A DNA stretch of 35,885 nt from Candidatus Saccharimonadota bacterium (lineage in GTDB: Bacteria; Patescibacteriota; Saccharimonadia; Saccharimonadales; Saccharimonadaceae), in assembly GCA_027312165.1 (NCBI GenBank), contig DAICXN010000006.1:1-35885 (forward strand), read 5' to 3'. Below, piece after piece: positions 7,678 through 15,952 of this stretch; the first letter of the stretch is position 1; each line of letters begins with the position of its first letter. The notes beneath the pieces are model-generated. The model did no database searches, had not been told where the DNA came from, and saw nothing but the letters and a program-made list of their open reading frames with translations. Made by a program: the position numbers and the translations under genes.

Positions 7678-8193
7678 ATGAATAGAGCTCGTGGTTTTAC
7701 CATAGTCGAACTTTTAATTGTGATCGTTGTTATCGGAATTTTAGCGGCTATATCAATAGTTGCCTATAATGGTGTTTCCTCAAAAGCCCGGGATAGCCAG
7801 CGAAAGTCGGATGTCGCTGCGCTAACAAAAGCACTTGAGCTGTACTATATCGATAACGGCAATTATCCGCCAGGTTCTTGGGCGTTTTCTGACGCTACGA
7901 CCTGGACCAGTCTATTGACGGCCCTTGAGCCGTATGCATCGAATTTACCCAAGGCAGATCCAGTAAATGTTCGCGATGGGGCCGCGGCTCAAACTTCCTC
8001 GGTTTACTCGTATTTTACAAACACAACTGGTAGCGCGGGCACTCCGGGTTATTGCGGAGTTACCGGTGTTAGACAGATGTATATATTAACTTACAGGCTA
8101 GAGTCCGGGGAGCGTAAAAGAGACGCTGTCGGTGAATGCCCAACCAGTACTCTCCAGTATGGCGAGAGCTGGTACAGATCATCCAAGAAATAG
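7678..8193 (+). CDS. Type IV prepilin-like protein (pilin paralog 2)
   Basis: Second pilin-like subunit, 171 aa. The leader MNRARG precedes FTIVELL, so the prepilin peptidase site is Gly6/Phe7. The hydrophobic helix is almost identical to that of the 87-599 protein, and the region after it (RDSQRKSDVAALTKALELYYIDNGNYPPG) matches the usual pilin/pseudopilin alpha-1 C-terminal half. Two cysteines in the last third could form the D-region disulfide. I set the start at 7678: the leader is then of normal length and TACAAT at 7666-7671 lies six bases upstream. A longer reading from 7606 would overlap pheT and bury the signal. The promoter core equals that of pilin 1. Confidence 0.92.
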   Translation: MNRARGFTIVELLIVIVVIGILAAISIVAYNGVSSKARDSQRKSDVAALTKALELYYIDNGNYPPGSWAFSDATTWTSLLTALEPYASNLPKADPVNVRDGAAAQTSSVYSYFTNTTGSAGTPGYCGVTGVRQMYILTYRLESGERKRDAVGECPTSTLQYGESWYRSSKK

Positions 8194-8201
8194 TACTGGT
8201 G

Positions 8202-8207
8202 TATACT
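8202..8207 (+). promoter_or_regulatory. -10 box of the ABC exporter gene
   Basis: TATACT eight bases before the ATG at 8216, no Shine-Dalgarno; leaderless type. No clear -35. Confidence 0.5.
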
Positions 8208-8215
8208 AACTAGGT

Positions 8216-10006
8216 ATGAAGTCGCTAATCGAAATTCTCCGCTATACTCATGGTCTAGCCAAGCTTTATGGTGGAATCACCCTAACTTCTATCTTGGTTG
8301 CGCTAACTGGCATTGCTATTCCATTCGTAATTGCTGAAGCAACCAATTTGATGGTTGAGGTGGTTGGCGGTAGGTCGATTTCTCTGAACCAAGTTTTGCT
8401 TTTGGCGGCTTTGCTTTTTGGTTTTGATCTGGCCAACACTTTAATTCGAAATTTTGGCGGTTATCTTGGCGATATGATGGCGGCAAGACTACGCGAACAG
8501 CTCTCAACTGTCTATTACGACCATCTTTTGAAGTTGCCCCAGAGTTACTATGATCAGGAGCTAACTGGCACGATCATCAATCGTCTAAACCGAGCCATAA
8601 CAGAGCTGGGAAATTTCTTGAACATGTTCGCCAACACTTTCTTTCAAATGATCTTGACGATCATAATCACCGTAGCAATCATCCTGACTTATAGTTGGCA
8701 GCTGGCTGCTCTGGTTGTTGTCATGTATCCGTTGTTTATGTGGCTCACTACGCTTACGAGCAAGAAGTGGCAAAGGCTGCAGGCAAAGAAAAATCATGAA
8801 ACGGATGTGGCGAGCGGTAGGTTTGCTGAGGTGGTTGCTCAGATGAAGGTAGTTAAGAGCTACGTTCAGGAGAAGCTGGAATACCGTAAGTTTGAAAAGA
8901 GCTATCGTCGAACCGTCGACATCACAAAGAAACAATCTAGTTACTGGCACAGAATGGATGTCTTGCGTGGTGCTGTATTGTCGCTAATCTTTTTTGCAAT
9001 ATTTGCATATATTTTTGTGCAAACTGCGGAGCAGAACTTTGCTATTGGGGATATGGTATTGCTAATTACGTTGATTAACGGACTGCGTATGCCGCTGTTT
9101 AATATGAGCTTTATTGTTGATAGTTTTCAGAAAGCTATCGCGGGGAGCCGTGACGTTCTCGAGGCGCTTAGGGTTGAGCCTGTGATAGCTGATGCGCCCG
9201 GTGCTGTCTCTCTGATGGGCGCTTCGGGCGAAGTTAAGTTTGAGGACGTATCGTTCAGTTACGGCGATAAGTCTAAGCCCGTGATAAATGGTATATCCTT
9301 TGACTTGGCAAAGGGTGAGCACGTGGCACTGGTTAGTGAAAGTGGCGGCGGCAAGACTACGATCACAAACCTATTGATGCGACTGTACGAGCCTTCTAGT
9401 GGAGTGATCTATATTGACGGCAAGGATATATCCAACCTTAAGCAGGGTAGCTTGCGGGCAAATATCGCCACTGTTTTCCAGGACCCTGCTCTATTTTCCG
9501 GAACGATAAAGGAAAATATTGCCTACGGCAAGCCTCGCGCAACCTTCGAGGAGATTGTTGCAGCTGCCAAAGCATCTAATGCCGCAGAATTTATCGAGAA
9601 TCTAGAAAAGGGGTATGATACGGAAATTGGTGAGCGAGGCTTGAAGTTGTCTGGTGGGCAAAAGCAGCGGATCGCAATAGCCCGTGCGATACTAAAGGAC
9701 GCGCCAATTTTGGTGCTGGATGAGGCAACCAGTGCACTGGATAGTCGTAGCGAGCGATTGGTGCAGCAGGCGCTAGACCGATTGATGAAGGGCAGAACGA
9801 CGCTAATCATCGCTCACAGACTCAGCACCATTGCGTCTGTGGATCGGATCGTCACTTTGAAGGGCGGTCGTATCGATGAAATTGGCTCGCCTGCTGAACT
9901 GTCCGAAACTGGTGGAATTTACTCAAAGCTACTAAGCCTGCAGCAGTCGACGGGTGGAGTCGATAAAGAGAAGCTAGCTAAGTATGATATTCGAAGTAGT
10001 TTGTAA
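8216..10006 (+). CDS. ABC transporter, fused membrane and ATPase domains (exporter type)
   Basis: Half-transporter of 596 aa with an N-terminal six-helix exporter domain (about 15-310) and a C-terminal nucleotide-binding domain (about 335-580); it should work as a homodimer. The Q-loop (VFQDPALFSG), signature LSGGQ (478-482), Walker B ILVLDE (498-503) and H-loop His534 are all standard. Walker A reads SESGGGKTT (374-382), with Ser where the first Gly of GxxGxGK is expected; the GK core is intact. Family members export lipids, peptides or drugs, and the substrate here is unknown. TATACT lies eight bases before the ATG with no Shine-Dalgarno. Confidence 0.94.
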   Translation: MKSLIEILRYTHGLAKLYGGITLTSILVALTGIAIPFVIAEATNLMVEVVGGRSISLNQVLLLAALLFGFDLANTLIRNFGGYLGDMMAARLREQLSTVYYDHLLKLPQSYYDQELTGTIINRLNRAITELGNFLNMFANTFFQMILTIIITVAIILTYSWQLAALVVVMYPLFMWLTTLTSKKWQRLQAKKNHETDVASGRFAEVVAQMKVVKSYVQEKLEYRKFEKSYRRTVDITKKQSSYWHRMDVLRGAVLSLIFFAIFAYIFVQTAEQNFAIGDMVLLITLINGLRMPLFNMSFIVDSFQKAIAGSRDVLEALRVEPVIADAPGAVSLMGASGEVKFEDVSFSYGDKSKPVINGISFDLAKGEHVALVSESGGGKTTITNLLMRLYEPSSGVIYIDGKDISNLKQGSLRANIATVFQDPALFSGTIKENIAYGKPRATFEEIVAAAKASNAAEFIENLEKGYDTEIGERGLKLSGGQKQRIAIARAILKDAPILVLDEATSALDSRSERLVQQALDRLMKGRTTLIIAHRLSTIASVDRIVTLKGGRIDEIGSPAELSETGGIYSKLLSLQQSTGGVDKEKLAKYDIRSSL

Positions 10007-10013
10007 AATTTGA

Positions 10014-10019
10014 TACAAT
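10014..10019 (+). promoter_or_regulatory. Possible -10 box of the FKBP-trxB-ppa group
   Basis: TACAAT 29 bases before the FKBP ATG, followed by an AGGAGG Shine-Dalgarno. The -35 is weak, so read-through from the ABC gene, which ends at 10006, is also possible. Confidence 0.4.
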
Positions 10020-10048
10020 TAAAAGAGAACAATTTTCAGGAGGTTTAG

Positions 10049-10597
10049 ATGGCGACGAAAAAGAGTCAGCGTATTGCAATATGGGTGATTGCCTTGATAA
10101 TGATGATCGGTACTATCGGTGGCTTTGCCGCTTTGATGATTGATCCAAATGGCGAAATGCGACAGCAGATAGAGAGCGAGCGAGCAGCAGCTGAATATCA
10201 AAGACAACTAGAGGAGATGAATAAGCCTCTTGAGGGTTATGAGGCTACTGCATTTAATTCCGATGAAGTAACGGAGCTGAAGGTAGACGTGCTTAAGGAA
10301 GGTGATGGGGTTGTGCTCGATGAGAACGCGACTATTTCTGCTAATTATTTTGGCTGGACTAGCAACGGTAAAATTTTTGATAGTACTAACAAGTATGGCG
10401 AAACTAGCCCGATAGAGTTCCCGCTTCAGGGTGTTATAGAGGGATGGACCGAAGGGTTATCGGGGGTTAAAGTTGGCTCGACAGTAAGGCTGACTATTCC
10501 CTCCGAGATGGCTTACGGTGATGACGCATCGACTGGTCGGCCAACTGGTCCGCTGATGTTTATCGTTGAAGTAGTTGAGAAGATAGCGGAGGCATAA
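10049..10597 (+). CDS. Membrane-anchored FKBP-type peptidyl-prolyl isomerase
   Basis: Proline isomerase and folding helper, 182 aa. A basic N-terminus (MATKKSQR) and one transmembrane helix (about 10-31) place the rest outside the membrane. A charged, probably coiled linker (about 38-60) leads to one FKBP domain (about 75-180). Pocket residues of the FKBP family can be matched: Tyr in ANYFGW, Phe-Asp in IFDS, Phe in IEFPL, Val-Ile and Trp in GVIEGW, Tyr in MAYGD and Phe in MFIVEV, so the domain should be active. The start is fixed by AGGAGG at 10038-10043. trxB follows after two bases and ppa after that, so they are probably one operon. Confidence 0.93.
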   Translation: MATKKSQRIAIWVIALIMMIGTIGGFAALMIDPNGEMRQQIESERAAAEYQRQLEEMNKPLEGYEATAFNSDEVTELKVDVLKEGDGVVLDENATISANYFGWTSNGKIFDSTNKYGETSPIEFPLQGVIEGWTEGLSGVKVGSTVRLTIPSEMAYGDDASTGRPTGPLMFIVEVVEKIAEA

Positions 10598-10599
10598 AT

Positions 10600-11541
10600 A
10601 TGAGCGAAACTAAAGATCTGATAGTGATTGGTGCAGGCCCGAGCGCTCTCGCTGCTGCTATCTACACCACTCGCGAGGACATTCCGACGGTACTCTATGA
10701 AAAAGGCGTAGTAGGTGGACTAGCTGCAATCACTGATCAGATTGATAACTATCCTGGGTTTGCTGAGGGTATCGCAGGAATGAAGCTCGCGCATGAATTG
10801 CAGTCACAAGCTGAGCGTTTTGGTACCGAGATCGAGTACGGCGAGGCGTCGGCTCTCAGGCGCGATGGTAGTGAGATAGAGACTATCGTTGACGGCAAGC
10901 CAGTTCGCTCTAGGGCTGTGTTGATTGCGACAGGAAGCAATTACCGCAAGCTCGGTGTGCCTGGAGAGGACGAGCTGTATGGCCGCGGTGTCCACTACTG
11001 TGCGACCTGTGACGGTGCATTTTATAGAGACCGCACTTTGATTGTTGTCGGTGGAGGCAACTCTGCTGTTCAAGAAGCGATCTTTCTGACACGGTTTTCT
11101 ACACACATTGATCTATTGGTTCGCAGCAAGCTTCGCGCTAGTGAGGTGTTGCAAAAGGAGCTTCAGAAGTATGTCGACGCTGGTAAGATCACGGTGCATA
11201 TCGGGGCAAGCACCGACGAAGTGCTTATTAAGGACGGCACTTTTGCAGGCGTCAAGACGACGACTGATGGTGTGCAGACTGAGCTGATGGCTGATGGGCT
11301 GTTCGTGCTGATCGGCCTAATACCAAACACGACGTTCCTTGATGGTTCGGGTGTTGAGCTTGACCCTCAGGGCCATATCATTACAGATAAGAGATTGGCG
11401 ACTAGCGTTCCGGGTGTGTTTGCGAGCGGTGACGTACGCTCTGGCGCAACTATGCAGATCGCCTCGGCAGTAGGTGAGGGAGCGTCGGCAGCGCTGGCTA
11501 TTCGAGAGTATCTTGAAGAGCAGGCAAGGGAAGTTGAATAA
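10600..11541 (+). CDS. trxB: Thioredoxin reductase-like flavoprotein
   Basis: Low-molecular-weight thioredoxin reductase family, 313 aa, normal length. It has an FAD-binding GAGPSA (11-16), the redox-active CATC (134-137) in HYCATCDGAFYR, a second Rossmann motif GGGNSA (151-156), and the C-terminal FAD motif FASGDVRSG. It should reduce a thioredoxin or similar CxxC protein in the cytoplasm. The NADPH-selecting HRRxxxR motif after the second Rossmann fold is altered: LVRSKLRAS stands where LVHRRDKLRAS is common. NADPH preference is therefore uncertain. It is coupled to the FKBP gene with a two-base gap and no own promoter. Confidence 0.92.
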   Translation: MSETKDLIVIGAGPSALAAAIYTTREDIPTVLYEKGVVGGLAAITDQIDNYPGFAEGIAGMKLAHELQSQAERFGTEIEYGEASALRRDGSEIETIVDGKPVRSRAVLIATGSNYRKLGVPGEDELYGRGVHYCATCDGAFYRDRTLIVVGGGNSAVQEAIFLTRFSTHIDLLVRSKLRASEVLQKELQKYVDAGKITVHIGASTDEVLIKDGTFAGVKTTTDGVQTELMADGLFVLIGLIPNTTFLDGSGVELDPQGHIITDKRLATSVPGVFASGDVRSGATMQIASAVGEGASAALAIREYLEEQAREVE

Positions 11542-11556
11542 GAAAGGATAGATAAT

Positions 11557-12087
11557 ATGGCAGACTTTAATCAAATTTTAGACGCAGGTGACTACCAGAA
11601 TGGCACAACTAATGTTGTCGTTGAGATCCCAGCTGGCTCTAATCATAAAATTGAGTGGGATCGCAACCTTGGGGCAATGAAGCTCGACCGGGTTGAGCCG
11701 CAGATTTTTGCCAAGCCAACCAACTATGGCTTTATACCGCAGACACTTGATGAGGACGGGGACGAGCTGGATGTCTTGCTGATTACCGATAGTCCATTGA
11801 CGACTGGCGTTGTTGTCGAGGCTAGGATAATAGGTGTGATGAAGTTTGTTGATGACGGCGAAGTGGACGACAAGGTGATCGCCGTGCCGTCAGATGATCG
11901 AAATAGTGGCAACTCAATCAACAGTCTGTCTGATATACCTCAGCAGCTACTAAAGCAAATAGAATTTCACTTCAATCACTACAAGGACTTGAAGAAGCCC
12001 GGTTCAACTGTTGTTGAGCGATTTGGTGATAGCGATGAGGCTAAAGAAGTTATTGCTGAAGCTATCGAGCGTTGGAATAATCAATAA
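11557..12087 (+). CDS. ppa: Inorganic pyrophosphatase (family I)
   Basis: Soluble enzyme that hydrolyses pyrophosphate to phosphate and so pulls biosynthetic reactions such as aminoacylation and the GalU reaction forward; 176 aa, typical of bacterial family I enzymes. Signature residues are visible: EIPAGSNHKIEW, YGFIPQTLDEDGDELDVL with the metal-binding aspartates, VDDKVIAVP, and HFNHYKDLK near the end. AAAGGA at 11543-11548 is a plausible Shine-Dalgarno. The gene is last in the FKBP-trxB-ppa group. A weak hairpin with a T-run follows and runs into the convergent rel gene. Confidence 0.97.
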   Translation: MADFNQILDAGDYQNGTTNVVVEIPAGSNHKIEWDRNLGAMKLDRVEPQIFAKPTNYGFIPQTLDEDGDELDVLLITDSPLTTGVVVEARIIGVMKFVDDGEVDDKVIAVPSDDRNSGNSINSLSDIPQQLLKQIEFHFNHYKDLKKPGSTVVERFGDSDEAKEVIAEAIERWNNQ

Positions 12088-12092
12088 AATCC

Positions 12093-12119
12093 GCTCGGTG
12101 TCTTAGCGAGCCTATTTTT
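12093..12119 (+). terminator. Weak terminator after ppa
   Basis: GCTCG (12093-12097) pairs with CGAGC (12107-12111) over a nine-base loop and is followed by a T-run from 12115. The stem is short and the T-run lies in the end of the convergent rel gene. Confidence 0.4.
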
Positions 12120-13632
12120 TGCGACGGAACAGAGAAGATACTCCGCCAGTCAACTGAGCAACTATACTATCGTCTTTTGCAAGTTGACTGCGGAGTTTAT
12201 TGCGAGCGTGAGGGGTGATAACCAGATCCTTCCAGTGCGGCTTTGGTTTGGCAGTTTTACTACTAAGTATCTCTACAACGTCTCCGTGTTTTAGCACGTA
12301 GTCAAAAGGCTTCATAGCACCATTTATTTTAAAGCCGCTGGTTCTGGCAGCTAAATCAGAGTGAATACGATAGGCATAGTCAAGCGGGTATGAGCCGATT
12401 GGCAAATCATATATATCTCCTCTTGGGGAGTGAACAAAAATTCGATCCGCAAACAGCTTCATCTTAAACTTAGTCGCGTCGAACTCCTTGCCCTCGTGCG
12501 CTTTGGACGCAGCTTCTTGCAGTTCTCGTATCCACCCCAGGTCTGTTGGTAGGGCTGCAATTTCACCCTTTCGGTAGGCGTCAGTCAACTTGCTTTCGTT
12601 ATAATGAAAGCTCGCTGCCAGTCCTCGTTCGGCATATTCGTGCATCTCGCGAGTGCGGACCTGGAACTCAACAATTTGACCAGTGGGCGTCTGCACTGTG
12701 GTGTGTAGGCTCTGATAGCCGTTCATTTTTGGTTGAGCCACGTAGTCTTTGATCCGATCAAACAGCGGGGTGTACATATCGTGTAGTTCATTTAGTACTA
12801 GGTAGCCGGTTGATATATCGTCCACGATAATTCGAAGCGCGATCAGGTCATATATTTTGTCGATATCGCCGACTCGGTCTAGCTTCTTGAAGAGACTGTA
12901 GATGCTCTTAACTCGACCATCCATTTCAAATGTGAGCCCCTCTTTGCGAAGCCTCGCAGAAACCTCGCGTCGAACTTTGTCTAGCTTGCGCTGGCTCTTT
13001 TTGATACGGCTGCTCATCAGCATACGAGTTTCGTTAAAGGCGCGAGGCATTAGGTATTTGAAGCTAAGCTCCTCCAGTTGTACGCGGACGCGCCCCATGT
13101 TTAATCTGTCTGCCAGTGGCGCAAACACCTCAATGGTTTCACGGGCAATCTTTTTCTGCTTGTCTACTGACATATGCTGCAATGTTTGCATGTTGTGTAG
13201 GCGGTCGGCGAGCTTGATGATGATCACCCTGACATCTTCGCCAACGGCAATTAGAAGTTTCGCTAGATTATCCTTGGTGGTTGGTAGGTAGCTGTCAAGA
13301 TCACGCATGCCTGCCCGTGCTTGGGATACTTTGGTTACTCCATCGACCAAAAAAGAGACATCTCGACCAAAGTTTGACTCGATATCGCTTAAGGTTGCGG
13401 CTGTGTCCTCAACTGTGTCGTGAAGCACTCCGGCTATAACCGTGTCTATATCCATACCCCATTCAATCAGTATTGCCGCAACACTGAGAGGATGTGTTAT
13501 ATATTCTTCGCCACTTTTTCGTTTTTGTCCGGCGTGAAATTCTGTAGCAAAGTCAATTGCGCTAGCAAGTTCGGTTAGGCTGGATTCACTGTAGTGACCA
13601 GTGCCAAGTTCGAGTAGTTCTTCGCGCTTCAT
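12112..13632 (-). CDS. rel: Rel/SpoT-type (p)ppGpp synthetase/hydrolase without C-terminal regulatory domains
   Basis: Alarmone enzyme of 506 aa, compared with about 700-750 for long Rel proteins. The HD hydrolase domain looks intact: HAGQKRKSGEEYITHP, HDTVED (71-76) and LADRLHNM (142-149). The synthetase domain has YDLIALRII, RIKDYVAQPKMNGYQSLHTTV (293-313) and VEFQVRT. The RxKD form (RIKD) matches bifunctional Rel/SpoT enzymes rather than RelA. A TGS domain follows (about 397-457). The protein then ends after about 50 residues, so the helical, zinc-finger and ACT domains used for ribosome sensing are missing. The stop is 24 bases from ppa, so this is not an edge artefact. TATAAT lies seven bases before the ATG. 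Confidence 0.95.
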   Translation of the reverse strand: MKREELLELGTGHYSESSLTELASAIDFATEFHAGQKRKSGEEYITHPLSVAAILIEWGMDIDTVIAGVLHDTVEDTAATLSDIESNFGRDVSFLVDGVTKVSQARAGMRDLDSYLPTTKDNLAKLLIAVGEDVRVIIIKLADRLHNMQTLQHMSVDKQKKIARETIEVFAPLADRLNMGRVRVQLEELSFKYLMPRAFNETRMLMSSRIKKSQRKLDKVRREVSARLRKEGLTFEMDGRVKSIYSLFKKLDRVGDIDKIYDLIALRIIVDDISTGYLVLNELHDMYTPLFDRIKDYVAQPKMNGYQSLHTTVQTPTGQIVEFQVRTREMHEYAERGLAASFHYNESKLTDAYRKGEIAALPTDLGWIRELQEAASKAHEGKEFDATKFKMKLFADRIFVHSPRGDIYDLPIGSYPLDYAYRIHSDLAARTSGFKINGAMKPFDYVLKHGDVVEILSSKTAKPKPHWKDLVITPHARNKLRSQLAKDDSIVAQLTGGVSSLFRRKK

Positions 13633-13639
13633 GTAGTCT

Positions 13640-13645
13640 ATTATA
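13640..13645 (-). promoter_or_regulatory. -10 box of rel
   Basis: TATAAT on the minus strand, seven bases before the rel ATG, no Shine-Dalgarno; leaderless type. Divergent from gap, whose -10 is 22 bases away. Confidence 0.6.
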
Positions 13646-13667
13646 CTACGCTGACCACTAGCCGTGC

Positions 13668-13673
13668 TATAAT
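13668..13673 (+). promoter_or_regulatory. -10 box of gap
   Basis: TATAAT 33 bases before the gap ATG. The leader holds GGGAGGG at 13696-13702 as Shine-Dalgarno. Confidence 0.6.
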
Positions 13674-13706
13674 GACTAAAAAGCTAATGATAAGCGGGAG
13701 GGCAGC

Positions 13707-14726
13707 ATGGCAACAACACGAGTGGCGATTAATGGCTTTGGGCGAATAGGGCGAAGCGCGTTTAAGATAGCTTGGGAGAGGAATGATATTGAGATTGTTG
13801 CAGTCAATGACTTGACTGACACCAAGACCTTAGCCTACCTGCTGAAACATGACAGCAATTATGGAACCTACGGCCATGAGGTCTCTCACGACGACCAGTC
13901 AATTTTGATTGATGGGCGAGCGGTGAGAGTTTTAGCTGAGAAAGACCCGAGTTCACTGCCCTGGGGTGAGATGGGTGTCGATGTGGTAATTGAGTCGACC
14001 GGTTTATTTACCGACAAAGAAGGTGCCTCAAAGCACATTGAGGCTGGCGCCAAGCGAGTGGTGATTAGCGGGCCTACCAAGTCAGAGGGCGTGGACATGA
14101 TTGTTCTGGGCGCTAATGACGATAAGGTCGCTTCCTCTACTCCGGTTGTCAGCAATGCTAGTTGTACAACAAACAGCCTCGGCGCTGTCATGGCGATTTT
14201 AGATGCAGAATTTGGCGTCCAGAAGTCAATGCTCACAACGGTTCACAGCTATACTGCGAGCCAACGTCTACAGGACGCGCCCGCTAAAGATCTTCGAGAG
14301 GGCCGCAATGCAGCAGAGAATATCGTACCGACGACGACCGGTGCGGCTATTGCCGTAACCAAAACCCTACCTCAGCTAGAGGGTAAGTTTGATGGTCTAA
14401 GTATTCGCGTTCCCACCCCAGTCGTTAGCCTGAGTGACGTAACGGTGTTACTTGAGCGAGATGCTACGGTTGAGGAAATTAACCAGGTATTTAAGCGTGC
14501 GGCCGCCCAGGATTATTACCGAGGTATATTGGACGTAACTGAAGAGCAGCTGGTTTCGTCTGATTTTATCGGCAATAGCCATTCCGGAATTGTTGATTTG
14601 CCGCTTACCAAGGTTGTCGGTGGCAACTTGGCTAAAATAATGGTTTGGTATGACAACGAATGGGGTTACTCGAACCGACTCGTTGAACTTGTGGCTGACG
14701 TTGGCCACTACTCTAAGGCAAACTAA
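13707..14726 (+). CDS. gap: Glyceraldehyde-3-phosphate dehydrogenase, type I
   Basis: Glycolytic enzyme converting glyceraldehyde-3-phosphate to 1,3-bisphosphoglycerate; 339 aa, normal. It has the NAD-binding NGFGRIGR at the N-terminus, Asp35 in VNDLTD (usual for NAD preference), catalytic Cys153 in SNASCTTN and His180 in TTVHSYT, and WYDNEWGYS near the C-terminus. A good GGGAGG Shine-Dalgarno and a TATAAT box 33 bases upstream give it a real 5' leader, unlike most first genes here. A hairpin terminator follows. It probably takes triose phosphate from the aldolase and transketolase operon two kilobases downstream. Confidence 0.98.
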   Translation: MATTRVAINGFGRIGRSAFKIAWERNDIEIVAVNDLTDTKTLAYLLKHDSNYGTYGHEVSHDDQSILIDGRAVRVLAEKDPSSLPWGEMGVDVVIESTGLFTDKEGASKHIEAGAKRVVISGPTKSEGVDMIVLGANDDKVASSTPVVSNASCTTNSLGAVMAILDAEFGVQKSMLTTVHSYTASQRLQDAPAKDLREGRNAAENIVPTTTGAAIAVTKTLPQLEGKFDGLSIRVPTPVVSLSDVTVLLERDATVEEINQVFKRAAAQDYYRGILDVTEEQLVSSDFIGNSHSGIVDLPLTKVVGGNLAKIMVWYDNEWGYSNRLVELVADVGHYSKAN

Positions 14727-14743
14727 GCTAAAATATATTAAAG

Positions 14744-14765
14744 CGCCCTCTCTGGAGGGCGTTTT
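14744..14765 (+). terminator. Terminator of gap
   Basis: CGCCCTC (14744-14750), a four-base loop, GAGGGCG (14755-14761) and a TTTT tail. A-rich bases before the stem let it work in both directions, which would also suit the convergent OpgC-like gene ending at 14771. Confidence 0.88.
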
Positions 14766-14770
14766 AATAT

Positions 14771-15874
14771 TTACCTTTTTATAAACTTTTTGCAATAAAC
14801 AATTAGCCAAACTGCTGCCAGTGTGCCTAGCGTCACCATCAAGTTATGTATAATATCGCCGCTTGGCACCGCTAGTTTAACGAAAAATATAATAATTCCA
14901 CTAATGGCGTAGACAAAAAGTGAATTTCGACCAAGTGGTAGCAGTATCCAGCCAAATAATCTGGTGATTGGCTTCTCGAGTTTTCTAAATAGCCAAAACG
15001 ATGCCCAGAACCACAGCATAAACATGATAAGTCGCGGTGCAAGCAGGAGTTCTTTATTCATCCACGGTACGATGTATTGCCTCAGCCGTGAAATTTCATC
15101 AGAAACCAGCGGTAGTGTTAGGTGGTGGTTTAGTGTGATTATTACACTAAGCAGGAGAGTCGCAAATCCGAGCGTCAGAAGGGCTGAGGTTATTAGTGAT
15201 CGCCATCTGCTCGCTAGTCTCAGCCACCAAAGCCTGAGGTCTTGCCAGTGATAGCCAACTACAAGGCCAGTGAAAAATATGATTTGCCAGCGATAAGGCT
15301 GGGTAAATAGATTTTCTGGCCAGGTAAGCTCTGGGGTTAGATACCAGACAGTGGTGCTTATAAGTAAAACCATCCACCACCACCCACGACGAAGCAGCCA
15401 AATTGCCAATGGGCTAAAAATGAAGAACATACAATATAACCTAAGGTAGTCTAGCCAGCCGTAGAGATATTGAAAGCTAGCAGCCTCCCAGGCCATAGTC
15501 CAGAATGATGTTCCTGCGGACATGATACCCTCCTTTAAGCCAGGATTTTGCATAAAGAACGACCAGCCTACAAGCGTGAACGCAACGGTTGATACTACAT
15601 AGACCAGGTAAAGCTGAAAGAGTCTCGTAAGTAGCAATTTAACAACATCTCTCATCGGGCTATTTTTCATCTTGAAGCCGCGAACCATGCCGAGCAGTAT
15701 CCCCGAGATAAAGAAAAATCCCTCAGCTGATGAGACAAACAGCTCACCGCGAAATGTCAGCCAGTCGAGCCCGTTTGGGAAATAATGGAGGTGGTTTAAG
15801 GTGATGGCGACTAAAAAATAACCCCTCATGAGGTCAAAAGAAGTGATTCGAGAGGTGTTCGGTTTTTCGATCAC
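14771..15874 (-). CDS. OpgC-like multi-pass membrane protein (acyltransferase-related)
   Basis: Very hydrophobic protein of 367 aa with about ten membrane helices. The N-terminus SFDLMRGYFLVAITLNHL and the following SSAEGFFFISGILLG resemble the start of OpgC-type and related acyltransferase membrane proteins, which have R/G-rich first helices, a membrane-embedded His and an AE-x-F-x-x-SG motif. Known OpgC adds succinyl groups to periplasmic glucans; a role in modifying surface glycans here is inference. I set the start at the GTG at 15874, because TATAGT at 15885-15890 lies ten bases upstream. A longer ATG reading from 15979 would run across the rpiB promoter and start. An ATT at 15877 is another possible start. 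Confidence 0.72.
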   Translation of the reverse strand: MIEKPNTSRITSFDLMRGYFLVAITLNHLHYFPNGLDWLTFRGELFVSSAEGFFFISGILLGMVRGFKMKNSPMRDVVKLLLTRLFQLYLVYVVSTVAFTLVGWSFFMQNPGLKEGIMSAGTSFWTMAWEAASFQYLYGWLDYLRLYCMFFIFSPLAIWLLRRGWWWMVLLISTTVWYLTPELTWPENLFTQPYRWQIIFFTGLVVGYHWQDLRLWWLRLASRWRSLITSALLTLGFATLLLSVIITLNHHLTLPLVSDEISRLRQYIVPWMNKELLLAPRLIMFMLWFWASFWLFRKLEKPITRLFGWILLPLGRNSLFVYAISGIIIFFVKLAVPSGDIIHNLMVTLGTLAAVWLIVYCKKFIKR

Positions 15875-15884
15875 AATAAAACTA

Positions 15885-15890
15885 ACTATA
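15885..15890 (-). promoter_or_regulatory. -10 box of the OpgC-like gene
   Basis: TATAGT on the minus strand, ten bases before the GTG chosen as start. No Shine-Dalgarno is present. Confidence 0.45.
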
Positions 15891-15917
15891 GCATAGATTG
15901 GTCGCCAGGTTGGTGCG

Positions 15918-15946
15918 TTGCAAAAGACTAGCTTATTGCTTATACT
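15918..15946 (+). promoter_or_regulatory. Promoter of the rpiB sugar-phosphate operon
   Basis: TTGCAA (15918-15923), exactly 17 bases, TATACT (15941-15946), then six bases to the rpiB ATG. The best -35/-10 pair in the window for a leaderless gene; likely drives all seven genes to 22246. Confidence 0.75.
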
Positions 15947-15952
15947 TAAGCT

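Noticed and set aside
10804-11106. Antisense ORFs of 60-121 codons opposite trxB, galU, the ABC gene and others
   Set aside because: They lie opposite strongly conserved coding regions, lack start signals and show no recognisable domain, so they are shadow frames.
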